64,000 nt of DNA from Lysobacterales bacterium (lineage in GTDB: Bacteria > Pseudomonadota > Gammaproteobacteria > Xanthomonadales > Rhodanobacteraceae), in NCBI GenBank assembly GCA_016721015.1, contig JADKJL010000009.1:124001-188000 (forward strand), in the 5' to 3' direction. The notes under the pieces were generated by a model that saw only the letters and a list, made by a program, of their open reading frames with translations, was not told the DNA's origin and searched no databases. The position numbers were made by a program, and so were the translations under genes. Below, piece after piece: positions 1 to 7,605 of this stretch (positions within the stretch are counted from its first letter, which is position 1; each line of letters begins with the position of its first letter).

Positions 1-769
1 CGAGTTCCCTGGCATCACGGCGCATGTTGCAGAAGATCAGGGTCGATTCCGGGCGATACGTTGTCAGCAGGCGCAGCAGTGCATCGAAACGACGGGTCGC
101 GTCGATCTCGAAAAATTGCTGCTCGATCTCGGGCAGATCCGCGCCTGCATCGGTGGCCACTTCGACCGGATCACGCTGCAAGCTGCGGCTGATCTTGCGG
201 ATCTCGTCGGGAATCGTCGCCGAAAACAGCAGGGTCTGGCGTGATTTCGGGCTGCGCTTGAGCAGGCTCGTGATCGAATCCTGGAAACCCATGTCGAGCA
301 TGCGATCCACTTCGTCGAGGACGAACACGCGAACCGCATCGAGTGACAGCGCGCCCTGATCGATCAACTCCTGGATTCGCCCCGGCGTGCCGACCACGAC
401 ATGCGGCGGATGCACCAGCGAGGCCAGTTGCGGACGCAGCGGAATGCCGCCACACAGAGTCAGCAATTTGACGTTCGGCACGAAACTGGCGAGACGACGT
501 ATCTCCTTGCTGACCTGGTCGGCGAGCTCACGTGTCGGACACAGGACGATCGCCTGCACGCTGGCCACGCTCGGATCGAGCCGAGCGATCAGGCCGAGGC
601 CAAATGCGGCGGTCTTGCCGCTGCCGGTCGGGGCCTGGGCAATGACATCCCGGTTGTCGAGTATCGGCGGCAGGCTCAAGGCCTGGACCGGGGTCATTTC
701 CGTGTAATCGAGGGCAGCGAGGGCACTGAGCAGGGCGGGATCGAGGGCAAGCGAGGTGAATGCGTTCAT
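1..769 (-). CDS. dbpA: ATP-dependent RNA helicase DbpA, N-terminal part
   Basis: The gene runs off the left edge; 256 residues from the start codon are present. Helicase motifs in order: the Q-motif region around TPVQ (26-29), Walker A APTGSGKT (46-53), PTRELA (79-84), TPGR, DEVD (152-155) and SAT (183-185), then the start of the second RecA lobe. The close match to DbpA, through phrases such as LCPTRELADQV and LTLCGG, points to the 23S rRNA-directed DEAD-box helicase used in 50S subunit assembly. The C-terminal RNA-binding domain that would confirm this lies outside the window. The fourth motif residue pattern is DEVD rather than DEAD. The ATG at 769 has only a weak ribosome-binding site. 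Confidence 0.9.
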   Translation of the reverse strand, partial: MNAFTSLALDPALLSALAALDYTEMTPVQALSLPPILDNRDVIAQAPTGSGKTAAFGLGLIARLDPSVASVQAIVLCPTRELADQVSKEIRRLASFVPNVKLLTLCGGIPLRPQLASLVHPPHVVVGTPGRIQELIDQGALSLDAVRVFVLDEVDRMLDMGFQDSITSLLKRSPKSRQTLLFSATIPDEIRKISRSLQRDPVEVATDAGADLPEIEQQFFEIDATRRFDALLRLLTTYRPESTLIFCNMRRDAREL

Positions 770-916
770 GCACCATGATCGCATGTTGCAACAGCCTGCC
801 GATGCCCCTTGCGCACGGCTGGATCGTCACCACTGTTTCGAGCGCCCGTCGAATAGCCGCTTCGCCAGCCATCGATGGCCCAAGTTTCACCGCCCACCCA
901 CTCCCTGGAGTCAGTC

Positions 917-1423
917 ATGTCCCTCTCGATGTATCAGGCCTCGGTACCGGTCTTTGTCCGCGCGCTTGGCAATCTCGCCCATATCCTCAAGAAGGCGGCC
1001 GCCCACGCCGAACAGCACAAGATCGACCCCGCCGTTCTGCTTGCCGCACGCCTGTATCCGAACATGTTTCCGCTCTCGAAACAGATCCAGATCGCCACCG
1101 ACATGGCCAAGGGTGCCGCAGCCCGTCTCGCCGGGGTCGATCGCCCCGTTCACGCGGACAACGAGACCAGCTTCGCCGAGTTCCAGGCGCGCATCGAAAG
1201 CACGCTGGCCTTCCTCAACGCAATCAAGCCCGGGCAAATCGATGGGAGTGAGGAGAAGTCGATCACCCTGACCATGCACGGCAAGGACTTCCCGTTTGTC
1301 GGCCAGCCTTACCTGCTCCACTACGCACTGCCGAACGTGTTCTTCCATATCACCACGGCCTACAACATCTTGCGCCACAACGGCGTCGAACTCGGCAAGC
1401 CGGATTTCATCGGCGGCATCTGA
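917..1423 (+). CDS. DUF1993 family protein
   Basis: A 168-residue soluble protein with no signal peptide. It begins MSLSMYQASVPVF and carries the HxxTAYxILRHNGVELGKPDF ending typical of the DUF1993 family (PF09351). It is predicted to be a helical bundle, and the family has no agreed function; a DinB-like metal-binding fold has been suggested for relatives, but I see no clear metal triad. The ATG at 917 is chosen because conservation begins there. It is transcribed away from dbpA and probably forms its own unit. Confidence 0.85.
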   Translation: MSLSMYQASVPVFVRALGNLAHILKKAAAHAEQHKIDPAVLLAARLYPNMFPLSKQIQIATDMAKGAAARLAGVDRPVHADNETSFAEFQARIESTLAFLNAIKPGQIDGSEEKSITLTMHGKDFPFVGQPYLLHYALPNVFFHITTAYNILRHNGVELGKPDFIGGI

Positions 1424-1475
1424 CCACCTTCCTGATCCGATCCGCAGCCGACAGGCTGCGGATCAAGGACGTGTA

Positions 1476-1838
1476 TCAGGCAGCCAGCAGGAACGGCCAC
1501 AAGCTCAAGGCGACGAAGATTGCAACACCAAGCAGGATCATGAGCAGGCGCAGCGGTTGCCTGCGCATCTGTGACCAGAAGGTTTCCGCGCTGCCATCGC
1601 GTCTTGCACTCTCATATTCGGCCTGGGCGCGCAACTTGCGCTGCGCCTGATAGGCCGCCATCAGATCTTTCGCGCGTGCTGAATCCGCATCATCCTTGAT
1701 CCAGATCCCGCCCGCGGAAATCCCCCAACGATTGGGTTCGGTTTCGTAGAACGCGATCTCGTGTTGTTCAAGAAGCTCGCGAACTTCGGCGGTTTCATCG
1801 TCCGGAACATCACGCAGATTGAGCAGAAGTACCGCCAT
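1476..1838 (-). CDS. DUF6164 family membrane protein
   Basis: A 120-residue protein. Residues 1-60 form a small alpha/beta domain (NLRDVPDDETAEVRELLEQH, then WGISAGGIW) and the C-terminus holds one membrane helix (about 96-117). This is the DUF6164 pattern I associate with Xanthomonadales: a putative signal-transducing-like cytosolic domain tied to the inner membrane; the function is unknown. The start at MAVLLLNLRD matches family length. Longer in-frame extensions overlap the divergent pseudouridine synthase gene and are unlikely. Confidence 0.75.
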   Translation of the reverse strand: MAVLLLNLRDVPDDETAEVRELLEQHEIAFYETEPNRWGISAGGIWIKDDADSARAKDLMAAYQAQRKLRAQAEYESARRDGSAETFWSQMRRQPLRLLMILLGVAIFVALSLWPFLLAA

Positions 1839-1899
1839 GACGATCCATTTCCAGACGTGATTGAAATCTGGTCGCCATGATACGGGGATAATCCTGTTG

Positions 1900-2763
1900 A
1901 TGATTCCCACCAACGCCAGCACCCTGCAACTTCCGCCCGGCCCTTGGCACAGCGTGCTCGATTGCCTGTGTGCGCACTTCCACGCCATCCCCCGCGAGCA
2001 ATGGCGGCAGCGTTTTGAGCGCGGCCGGATCCTTGATGGCCACGGCAAGCCGATCGGCGCCGATCATCCCTACAAGAGAGGGCTGACAGTCCATTATTTT
2101 CGAGAAGTCGCCGACGAGCCGAGCGTTCCGTTCGAAGCGAGCATCGTGCATGCAGACAAGGAAATCGTGGTCGCCGACAAACCCCACTTCCTTGCCGTTG
2201 CGCCGGCCGGACGATTTGTCGAGGAAACCCTGCTGCGTCGATTGATGTGCAAACTCGACAACCCCGATCTGGTGCCCTTGCATCGGATCGATCGAGGCAC
2301 GGCCGGTCTGGTCATGTTTTCGGCGAATCCGGCGACCCGTTCGCGCTACCAGGCCATGTTCCGTGAGCAGCGAATCGAGAAAGCCTATGCGGCACTCGCC
2401 TCCCCCCTACCGAATCTTTCGTTTCCTCTCGTACGTCGCTCCCGGATTGTCCGCGGCGAACCGTTTTTCCGCATGCAGGAAGTGGAAGGCGAACCGAATA
2501 GCGAGTCGCAGTTCGATGTGATCGAACGCGGCGATGAGAATTGGCTATACCTGCTGAAGCCGATATCCGGCCGCAAGCACCAGTTGCGCGTTCACATGGC
2601 CGAGCTTGGCGCGCCTATCCTCAACGATCCGTTTTATCCGGAATTGTCGAGCTTGGTCGACGACGATCACACACGCCCACTGAAACTGCTGGCCCGCTCG
2701 CTCGAATTCGACGACCCGCTCAGCGGGAAAACATGTCGCTTCGAAAGCCTGCGCGAGTTGTAG
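1900..2763 (+). CDS. RluA-family pseudouridine synthase
   Basis: A 287-residue enzyme that isomerises uridine to pseudouridine in rRNA or tRNA. The catalytic motif HRIDRGTAGL carries the essential aspartate. The later GRKHQLRVHMA segment is the conserved RNA-contact motif, and the substrate-binding KPH segment near the middle also fits the RluA/TruC superfamily. There is no S4 domain; the first 80 residues instead look like the short N-terminal extension of RluA- and TruC-like enzymes. The exact target (23S rRNA or tRNA) cannot be decided. The ATG at 1900 is preferred over an upstream TTG at 1861. It diverges from the DUF6164 gene. Confidence 0.85.
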   Translation: MIPTNASTLQLPPGPWHSVLDCLCAHFHAIPREQWRQRFERGRILDGHGKPIGADHPYKRGLTVHYFREVADEPSVPFEASIVHADKEIVVADKPHFLAVAPAGRFVEETLLRRLMCKLDNPDLVPLHRIDRGTAGLVMFSANPATRSRYQAMFREQRIEKAYAALASPLPNLSFPLVRRSRIVRGEPFFRMQEVEGEPNSESQFDVIERGDENWLYLLKPISGRKHQLRVHMAELGAPILNDPFYPELSSLVDDDHTRPLKLLARSLEFDDPLSGKTCRFESLREL

Positions 2764-2824
2764 CCAATCCCTTGTAGAATCCGCATCTTTGCGCGGCTGC
2801 AGATGCTGCGCCCACGGAGGAAAC

Positions 2825-3595
2825 ATGCAACTGGATAACGTCAAGGCCGTCATCACGGGTGGTGTGTCCGGACTCGGTCTCAGCGTTGCCGAACTCGTGG
2901 TTGCCCACGGCGGCAAGGTCGCCTTGTTTGACGTCAATGATGAAAAGGGCGCTGCGGCCATTGCGGCGCTTGGCAAACACAATGCGACTTTCCTGCGCAC
3001 CGACGTGACCGATGAAGAGGGAGTGCGCGGCAACGTGTCGGCAGCGCGCGATTTTCTCGGCGGGCTGAATGTTGCGGTGAACTGCGCGGGCATCCTCGGT
3101 GCCGGACGCATGCTCGGCCGCGATGGCGCGATGCCGCTGAAGAGTTTCGCCGCCACCATCATGGTCAACCTGGTCGGCTCATTCAATGTCGCCAAGGCGG
3201 CGGCAGAACTGATGCAGAACAACGATCCTGGCGAAGACGGTGAACGCGGCGTCATCATCAACACGGCATCCGTCGCCGCCTTCGAGGGCCAGATCGGCCA
3301 GGCGGCGTACTCGGCTTCCAAGGGTGGCGTGGTCGGCATGACCTTGCCAATGGCCCGCGAACTGGCCCGTTTTGGCATCCGCGTAATGACCATTGCACCC
3401 GGCATTTTCTGGACACCGATGGTCGACGGCATGCCCGACAGCGTGCAGGAATCACTCAGCGCCTCGATCCCGTTCCCGTCACGACTTGGTACCTCAAAAG
3501 AATTCGCCGACCTCGTCGCCCACATCCTCGGCAATCGCTATTTGAATGGCGAGACGATCCGGCTGGATGGCGCGGTGAGGTTGGCTCCAAAGTAG
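2825..3595 (+). CDS. SDR-family dehydrogenase, 3-hydroxyacyl-CoA dehydrogenase type 2-like
   Basis: A 256-residue short-chain dehydrogenase/reductase. The NAD(H) site is TGGVSGLG near the N-terminus, with an aspartate (LFDVND) that favours NAD over NADP. NCAG follows, and the catalytic Ser, Tyr and Lys are seen in TASVAAFEGQIGQAAYSASKGG. The insertion around the AGILGAGRML segment and the PMARELARFGIRV stretch resemble human HSD17B10/type 2 3-hydroxyacyl-CoA dehydrogenase, suggesting fatty acid or branched-chain acyl-CoA oxidation. A strong GGAGGAAAC ribosome-binding site precedes the ATG. It stands alone; the stop is followed by a G-rich inverted repeat. Confidence 0.85.
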   Translation: MQLDNVKAVITGGVSGLGLSVAELVVAHGGKVALFDVNDEKGAAAIAALGKHNATFLRTDVTDEEGVRGNVSAARDFLGGLNVAVNCAGILGAGRMLGRDGAMPLKSFAATIMVNLVGSFNVAKAAAELMQNNDPGEDGERGVIINTASVAAFEGQIGQAAYSASKGGVVGMTLPMARELARFGIRVMTIAPGIFWTPMVDGMPDSVQESLSASIPFPSRLGTSKEFADLVAHILGNRYLNGETIRLDGAVRLAPK

Positions 3596-3596
3596 C

Positions 3597-3754
3597 GGGA
3601 GTGGGGAGTAGGAAGTGGGGAGTGGAAAAAGCCGATCTGTAATTTCCCGTTCTTCGCATACATGCAGTTGCCGAACTGCTCCCTACCCCTTGCAACCCAA
3701 ATACCGCTAACCGCTCTCCGACTCCCCACTCCCCACTCCCTATTCCCCACTCCC
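3597..3754. repeat. G-rich inverted repeat between two genes
   Basis: The left arm (3597-3625) is built of GGGAGTGGGGAG-like units. The right arm (3721-3754) is its imperfect reverse complement, made of CTCCCCACTCCC units. About 95 bases separate them. Similar short G/T-rich units recur just after efpL (4336-4348). It fills the whole gap between the SDR gene and efpL and ends ten bases before the efpL start, so it lies in or near the efpL leader. The arms could pair in RNA. It resembles a dispersed intergenic simple-repeat element, but I cannot name it. Confidence 0.7.
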
Positions 3755-3764
3755 GGCTCCGAAA

Positions 3765-4328
3765 ATGAAAGCATCCGAAGTAAAGCGTGGCAACGTCGTC
3801 GAACATGACGGCAAGGTCTACCAGGTTCGTGACATCGAGCGCAGCTCGGCGCAGGGTCGCAGCGGCAACGTGACCTTCCGCTTCATCATGTACAGCGTAC
3901 CCGGCGGCATCAAGGCCGATCTTTCCCTGCGCTCGGATGACGAGATCAAGGAGACCGAGGTGACCCGTCGCCCGGTCAATTTCTCGTACAAGGATGGTGA
4001 CGCCTTTGTTTTCATGGACAGCGAGGATTACACCCAGTACACGCTCGATGCTGACGTCATCGGCGACGCGGCCGGTTACATCGTTGATGGCATCGAAGGC
4101 TGCTATGTGCAGATCATCGACGACGCACCGGTTGCGGTGCAGTTGCCGGCGTCAGTGATTCTCGAAGTGATCGAAACCGCTCCGGAAATGAAGGGTGCAA
4201 CCGCGACCAAGCGCTCCAAACCGGCCAAGCTTTCGACGGGCATCGAAATCGCGGTTCCCGAGTACGTGCGCACCGGCGAGAAAATCCATGTCAGCACCGT
4301 GACCGGCGAGTTTGGCGGACGCGCCTGA
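3765..4328 (+). CDS. efpL: Elongation factor P-like protein EfpL (YeiP)
   Basis: A 187-residue three-domain EF-P paralogue. It follows E. coli YeiP closely: a KOW-like N-terminal barrel, the central domain with TRRPVNFSYKDGDAFVFMDSEDYTQY, and the C-terminal OB domain ending KIHVSTVTGEFGGRA. The tip of the loop that would reach the ribosomal P-site reads SAQGRSG, with an arginine at residue 32 where EF-P proper carries a modifiable lysine. EfpL proteins relieve ribosome stalling at proline-rich and some other motifs without EpmA-type lysylation. It is a single gene, with a G-rich repeat upstream and a REP array downstream. Confidence 0.88.
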   Translation: MKASEVKRGNVVEHDGKVYQVRDIERSSAQGRSGNVTFRFIMYSVPGGIKADLSLRSDDEIKETEVTRRPVNFSYKDGDAFVFMDSEDYTQYTLDADVIGDAAGYIVDGIEGCYVQIIDDAPVAVQLPASVILEVIETAPEMKGATATKRSKPAKLSTGIEIAVPEYVRTGEKIHVSTVTGEFGGRA

Positions 4329-4354
4329 GTGGAAGCGGGAGTGGGGAGTTCACG

Positions 4355-5155
4355 AGATACGACGATCGTGGGAGTGACTTCAGTCACGATGCTCTGACGC
4401 ATACCCCACGAAATGCATCGCGGTTGAAACCGCTCCCACAAGATACGACGATCGTGGGAGTGACTTCAGTCACGATGCTCTGACGCATACCCCACGAAAT
4501 GCATCGCGGTTGAAACCGCTCCCACGAGATACGACGATCGTGGGAGTGACTTTCACGATGCTCTGGCACCCCGCGAATGCCGCGGTTGAAACCTCCCATG
4601 TCGTGGGAGTGAGTGATGCTGGCCCCGCAGCCGCGGTTGAAACGCCCCCAAGAACCGTGGGTGCAGTCACGATGCTCGGCTCAACCCGCGAAATGCATCG
4701 CGGTTGAAACCGCTCCCACAAGATACGACGATCGTGGGAGTGACTTCAGTCACGATGCTCTGGCTCATACCCCGCGAAATGCATCGCGGTTGAAACCGCT
4801 CCCACAAGATACGACGATCGTGGGAGTGACTTCAGTCACGATGCTCTGACGCATACCCCGCGAAATGCATCGCGGTTGAAACCGCTCCCACAAGATACGA
4901 CGATCGTGGGAGTGACTTCAGTCACGATGCTCTGGCTCATACCCCGCGAAATGCATCGCGGTTGAAACCGCTCCCACAAGATACGACGATCGTGGGAGTG
5001 ACTTCAGTCACGATGCGCTGGCTCATACCCCGCGAAATGCATCGCGGTTGAAACCGCTCCCACAAGATACGACGATCGTGGGAGTGACTTCAGTCACGAT
5101 GCTCTGGCTCATACCCCGCGAAATGCATCGCGGTTGAATCCGCTCCCACAAGAAG
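4355..5155. repeat. Tandem array of paired inverted REP palindromes (BIME-like), 86-bp unit
   Basis: Eight near-identical units start at 4355, 4441, 4527, 4721, 4807, 4893, 4979 and 5065, exactly 86 bases apart except where 4527-4720 holds about three shortened, degraded copies. Each unit contains two palindromes in opposite orientation: GTGGGAGTGACTTCAGTCAC and, inverted, GTGGGAGCGGTTTCAACCGC, both ending CGATGC. This is the head-to-head layout of REP doublets spread by RAYT transposases. No RAYT gene is in the window. The array fills the gap between efpL and the convergent NUDIX gene and could act as a two-way transcription barrier. Open frames across it are low-complexity translations of the repeat. 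Confidence 0.9.
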
Positions 5156-5169
5156 CGAAGACTCACCGC

Positions 5170-5730
5170 TCACCGCTCCCCGCGCTGGCGTCCAAGCCAA
5201 CGCAAAGCCATTCGGCGCAGGGATTCGTCTGCGCCGACATCCGCGACGATGTCGGCAATCTCGCGCCACGCCAGGGCATGCGATTCCTCACTGACGACAT
5301 AATCTTCGCCGGCGCTCGCGCGAACGACAAAGCGCACGTCATAGTGCCAATGTCCCGGGACGTCGCCACGTTCGGGAATCCAGTGCCGATCCAGATCAAA
5401 GATTTCCGGCTCGACCGCCAAACCGATCAGTCCCGACTCCTCCTCGGCTTCGCGCAAGGCCACACGCGCAAGGTCGCGGTCGCCATCCGCGTGCCCGCCA
5501 AGCTGCAGCCAGCGCCCGAGTTTGCGGTGGTGGGTCAACAGGACTCTCCTGCCATCGACACTGACAAGCCACGCCGAACCGGTCAGATGCCCGGCCAATC
5601 GCTCGCGGCGGAAGACGTCAACACTCTCGCTCGCCAAGGCAAAAAACCGCTCTGCAGCTGCCGCCTGCTCCGGCCAGCGATCGCGAAACTGGGCCAACGC
5701 TTGCATCAGGGCATGCAGTTCCGGATCCAT
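5170..5730 (-). CDS. NUDIX hydrolase
   Basis: A 186-residue protein with a NUDIX fold. After an N-terminal helical region the strand VSVDGRRVLLTHH leads into LQLGGHADGD and the box helix REAEEESGL, giving the REUXEEXGU core that binds magnesium and cleaves nucleoside diphosphate-X substrates. The first glutamate of the GX5E part is replaced by Arg, with Asp flanking. The substrate cannot be told from sequence. The ATG at 5730 is the only start close to the conserved region. It converges on the REP array and diverges from the permease. Confidence 0.85.
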   Translation of the reverse strand: MDPELHALMQALAQFRDRWPEQAAAAERFFALASESVDVFRRERLAGHLTGSAWLVSVDGRRVLLTHHRKLGRWLQLGGHADGDRDLARVALREAEEESGLIGLAVEPEIFDLDRHWIPERGDVPGHWHYDVRFVVRASAGEDYVVSEESHALAWREIADIVADVGADESLRRMALRWLGRQRGER

Positions 5731-5848
5731 ATCGTGGAGAATCCTTGATCGGGGAACACGATTATGGCCCGCGTGCCGATCAGCGCTTGTGTATCGGCCC
5801 CTGCGGACTGTACTGTCGCCCATTGCTTTTTCAGACCGTGGGGGAAAT

Positions 5849-7420
5849 ATGATGCTTTTTTGGCGCGTCAAGCCGCTAGACAAGATCCTGGAAACCGCCA
5901 GCAGGAAGGCGTTGACCCGGCAACTCGGTGCTTTCCAGTTGACCATGCTCGGTATTGGCGCGGTGATCGGCACCGGCATTTTCGTGCTCACCGCCGAGGC
6001 CGGCCAGAAGGCCGGGCCGGCGATGATGGTCGCCTTCGTCATCGCCGCGGTGGTCTGCGCGCTGGCAGCACTGGCCTATGCGGAGCTGGCCGCGATGGTG
6101 CCCGTCGCAGGCTCCGCTTATACCTACACTTACGGCGTATTCGGCGAGGCGCTGGCCTGGATTGTCGGCTGGGCGCTGGTTCTCGAATATGCGGTGGCGG
6201 CCGGTGCGGTCGCGGTCGGCTGGTCCGGATACATGAACGGCCTGCTGATGCACACCAACCTTTTCGGACTGGTCGAGACCGGCTCGTTGTCCTTGCCGCT
6301 GGCCTTGCGAACCGGTCCGTTTGACGGAGGCACGTTCAACGTACTCGCTTGCGTGGTGTCATTGGCGATAACCTGGCTGCTGGTGGTTGGCACGTCCAAG
6401 TCAGCCAAGGTCAATGCCATCCTGGTATCGATCAAGGTCGCGGCACTGATCGCGTTCATCGTGATTGCGCTGCCCGCGGTTCAGGCCGAGAACTTCAAGC
6501 CGTTCTTCCCGACCGGCTGGGGCAGTCCGATGGGCGGCATCGGCGTGCTTGGCGCGGCAGCTTCGATCTTCTTCGCGTACGTCGGCTTTGATGCGGTCTC
6601 GACCGCATCGGAAGAGACCATCAACCCGAACCGCAACATTCCGATTGGGCTGATCGGCTCGCTTCTGATTTGCACAGTTTTTTATCTGCTGGTCGGATAT
6701 GGTGCGGTGGGTGCGGCAGGCTCGGCACCGATGTTCGGTGCGGACGGCAAAGTACTTGCCCCCGGAACGCCAGAAATGGCCGCGATGTGCCTCAATCATG
6801 CCGAGGCGCTGGTCTGCAGCAAGGAGCCACTGGCGCACGTCATGCGCATGATCGGTTTCGGTGGCATCGGCAACCTGATCGGCCTCGCCGCGGCGCTGGC
6901 ACTGCCTTCGGTGGTGCTGATGATGATCTACGGCCAGACCCGCATCTTTTTCACCATGTCACGTGACGGCCTGCTTCCGGAAGTGCTCTCGCGGGTGCAT
7001 CCGAAGTACCACACCCCGCACGTGATCACGCTCATCACCGGCGTATTCGTGGCCCTGTTCGGCGCGATGTTCCCGGTCGGCATCCTTGCCGACATCTCCA
7101 ATTCGGGCACGCTGTTCGCCTTCATCATGGTGTCGATCGGCGTGATGATCCTGCGCAAACAGCAACCCGACCGCCATCGCCCGTTCCGCACGCCGCTGGT
7201 GTGGGTGGTTTGCCCACTGGCGGTCGCAGGCTGCCTGTTGCTGTTCTTCAACCTCTCGCTGTACACCATCAGTCTGTTTTTCATCTGGGCCATCATCGGC
7301 CTGGTTGTGTACCGCTTCTATGGCTACAGACACAGTGACCTGGGCCGCGGCCTCCTGGCGCCCGAGGGCGGCGAAGTGCTACCGCCGGAGCCACCGTTCC
7401 ATGAGGGCCCGCAAGCCTGA
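5849..7420 (+). CDS. APC-superfamily cationic-type amino acid permease
   Basis: About 523 residues with 12 or more hydrophobic helices. The first helix carries the substrate-binding signature GIGAVIGTGIFVLTA, and ASIFFAYVGFDAVSTASEE marks helix 6 of the CAT/YfnA branch of the amino acid-polyamine-organocation family. It is an inner-membrane secondary transporter for amino acids, probably proton-coupled. A 40-residue loop rich in Ala and Gly with two Cys lies between helices 7 and 8, as in many proteobacterial relatives. Two adjacent ATGs (5849, 5852) follow GGGGAAAT; either may be used. A strong terminator follows the stop. Confidence 0.9.
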   Translation: MMLFWRVKPLDKILETASRKALTRQLGAFQLTMLGIGAVIGTGIFVLTAEAGQKAGPAMMVAFVIAAVVCALAALAYAELAAMVPVAGSAYTYTYGVFGEALAWIVGWALVLEYAVAAGAVAVGWSGYMNGLLMHTNLFGLVETGSLSLPLALRTGPFDGGTFNVLACVVSLAITWLLVVGTSKSAKVNAILVSIKVAALIAFIVIALPAVQAENFKPFFPTGWGSPMGGIGVLGAAASIFFAYVGFDAVSTASEETINPNRNIPIGLIGSLLICTVFYLLVGYGAVGAAGSAPMFGADGKVLAPGTPEMAAMCLNHAEALVCSKEPLAHVMRMIGFGGIGNLIGLAAALALPSVVLMMIYGQTRIFFTMSRDGLLPEVLSRVHPKYHTPHVITLITGVFVALFGAMFPVGILADISNSGTLFAFIMVSIGVMILRKQQPDRHRPFRTPLVWVVCPLAVAGCLLLFFNLSLYTISLFFIWAIIGLVVYRFYGYRHSDLGRGLLAPEGGEVLPPEPPFHEGPQA

Positions 7421-7444
7421 CCCCGGGCTTGGGCAACGATCCGA

Positions 7445-7470
7445 ACGGCGCCTGAGGGCGCCGTTTTTTT
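7445..7470 (+). terminator. Rho-independent terminator after the permease
   Basis: A perfect 8-bp stem ACGGCGCC/GGCGCCGT with a TGAG loop is followed directly by seven T. It lies 24 bases after the permease stop. Confidence 0.9.
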
Positions 7471-7605
7471 GTCCCCGCCAGAGTGCCGCGATGTTTGCAA
7501 AGCGTGAGCAGTGCCGCTATCACTAGTGCGCCCCTCGGCGCCATCCCGGCGCGAGCAACATCCGCGATTGTTGCTCGAAAATCTCGCAAACCTATCCTGT
7601 CCGGA

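Noticed and set aside
4103..4849. Repetitive frames such as MWERFQPRCIS across the REP array
   Set aside because: They are read-throughs of the 86-bp repeat with no RBS; the DNA-level palindromes explain the pattern.
4355..5155. CRISPR array
   Set aside because: The whole 86-bp unit repeats with no unique spacers, the repeats are double palindromes, and there are no cas genes.
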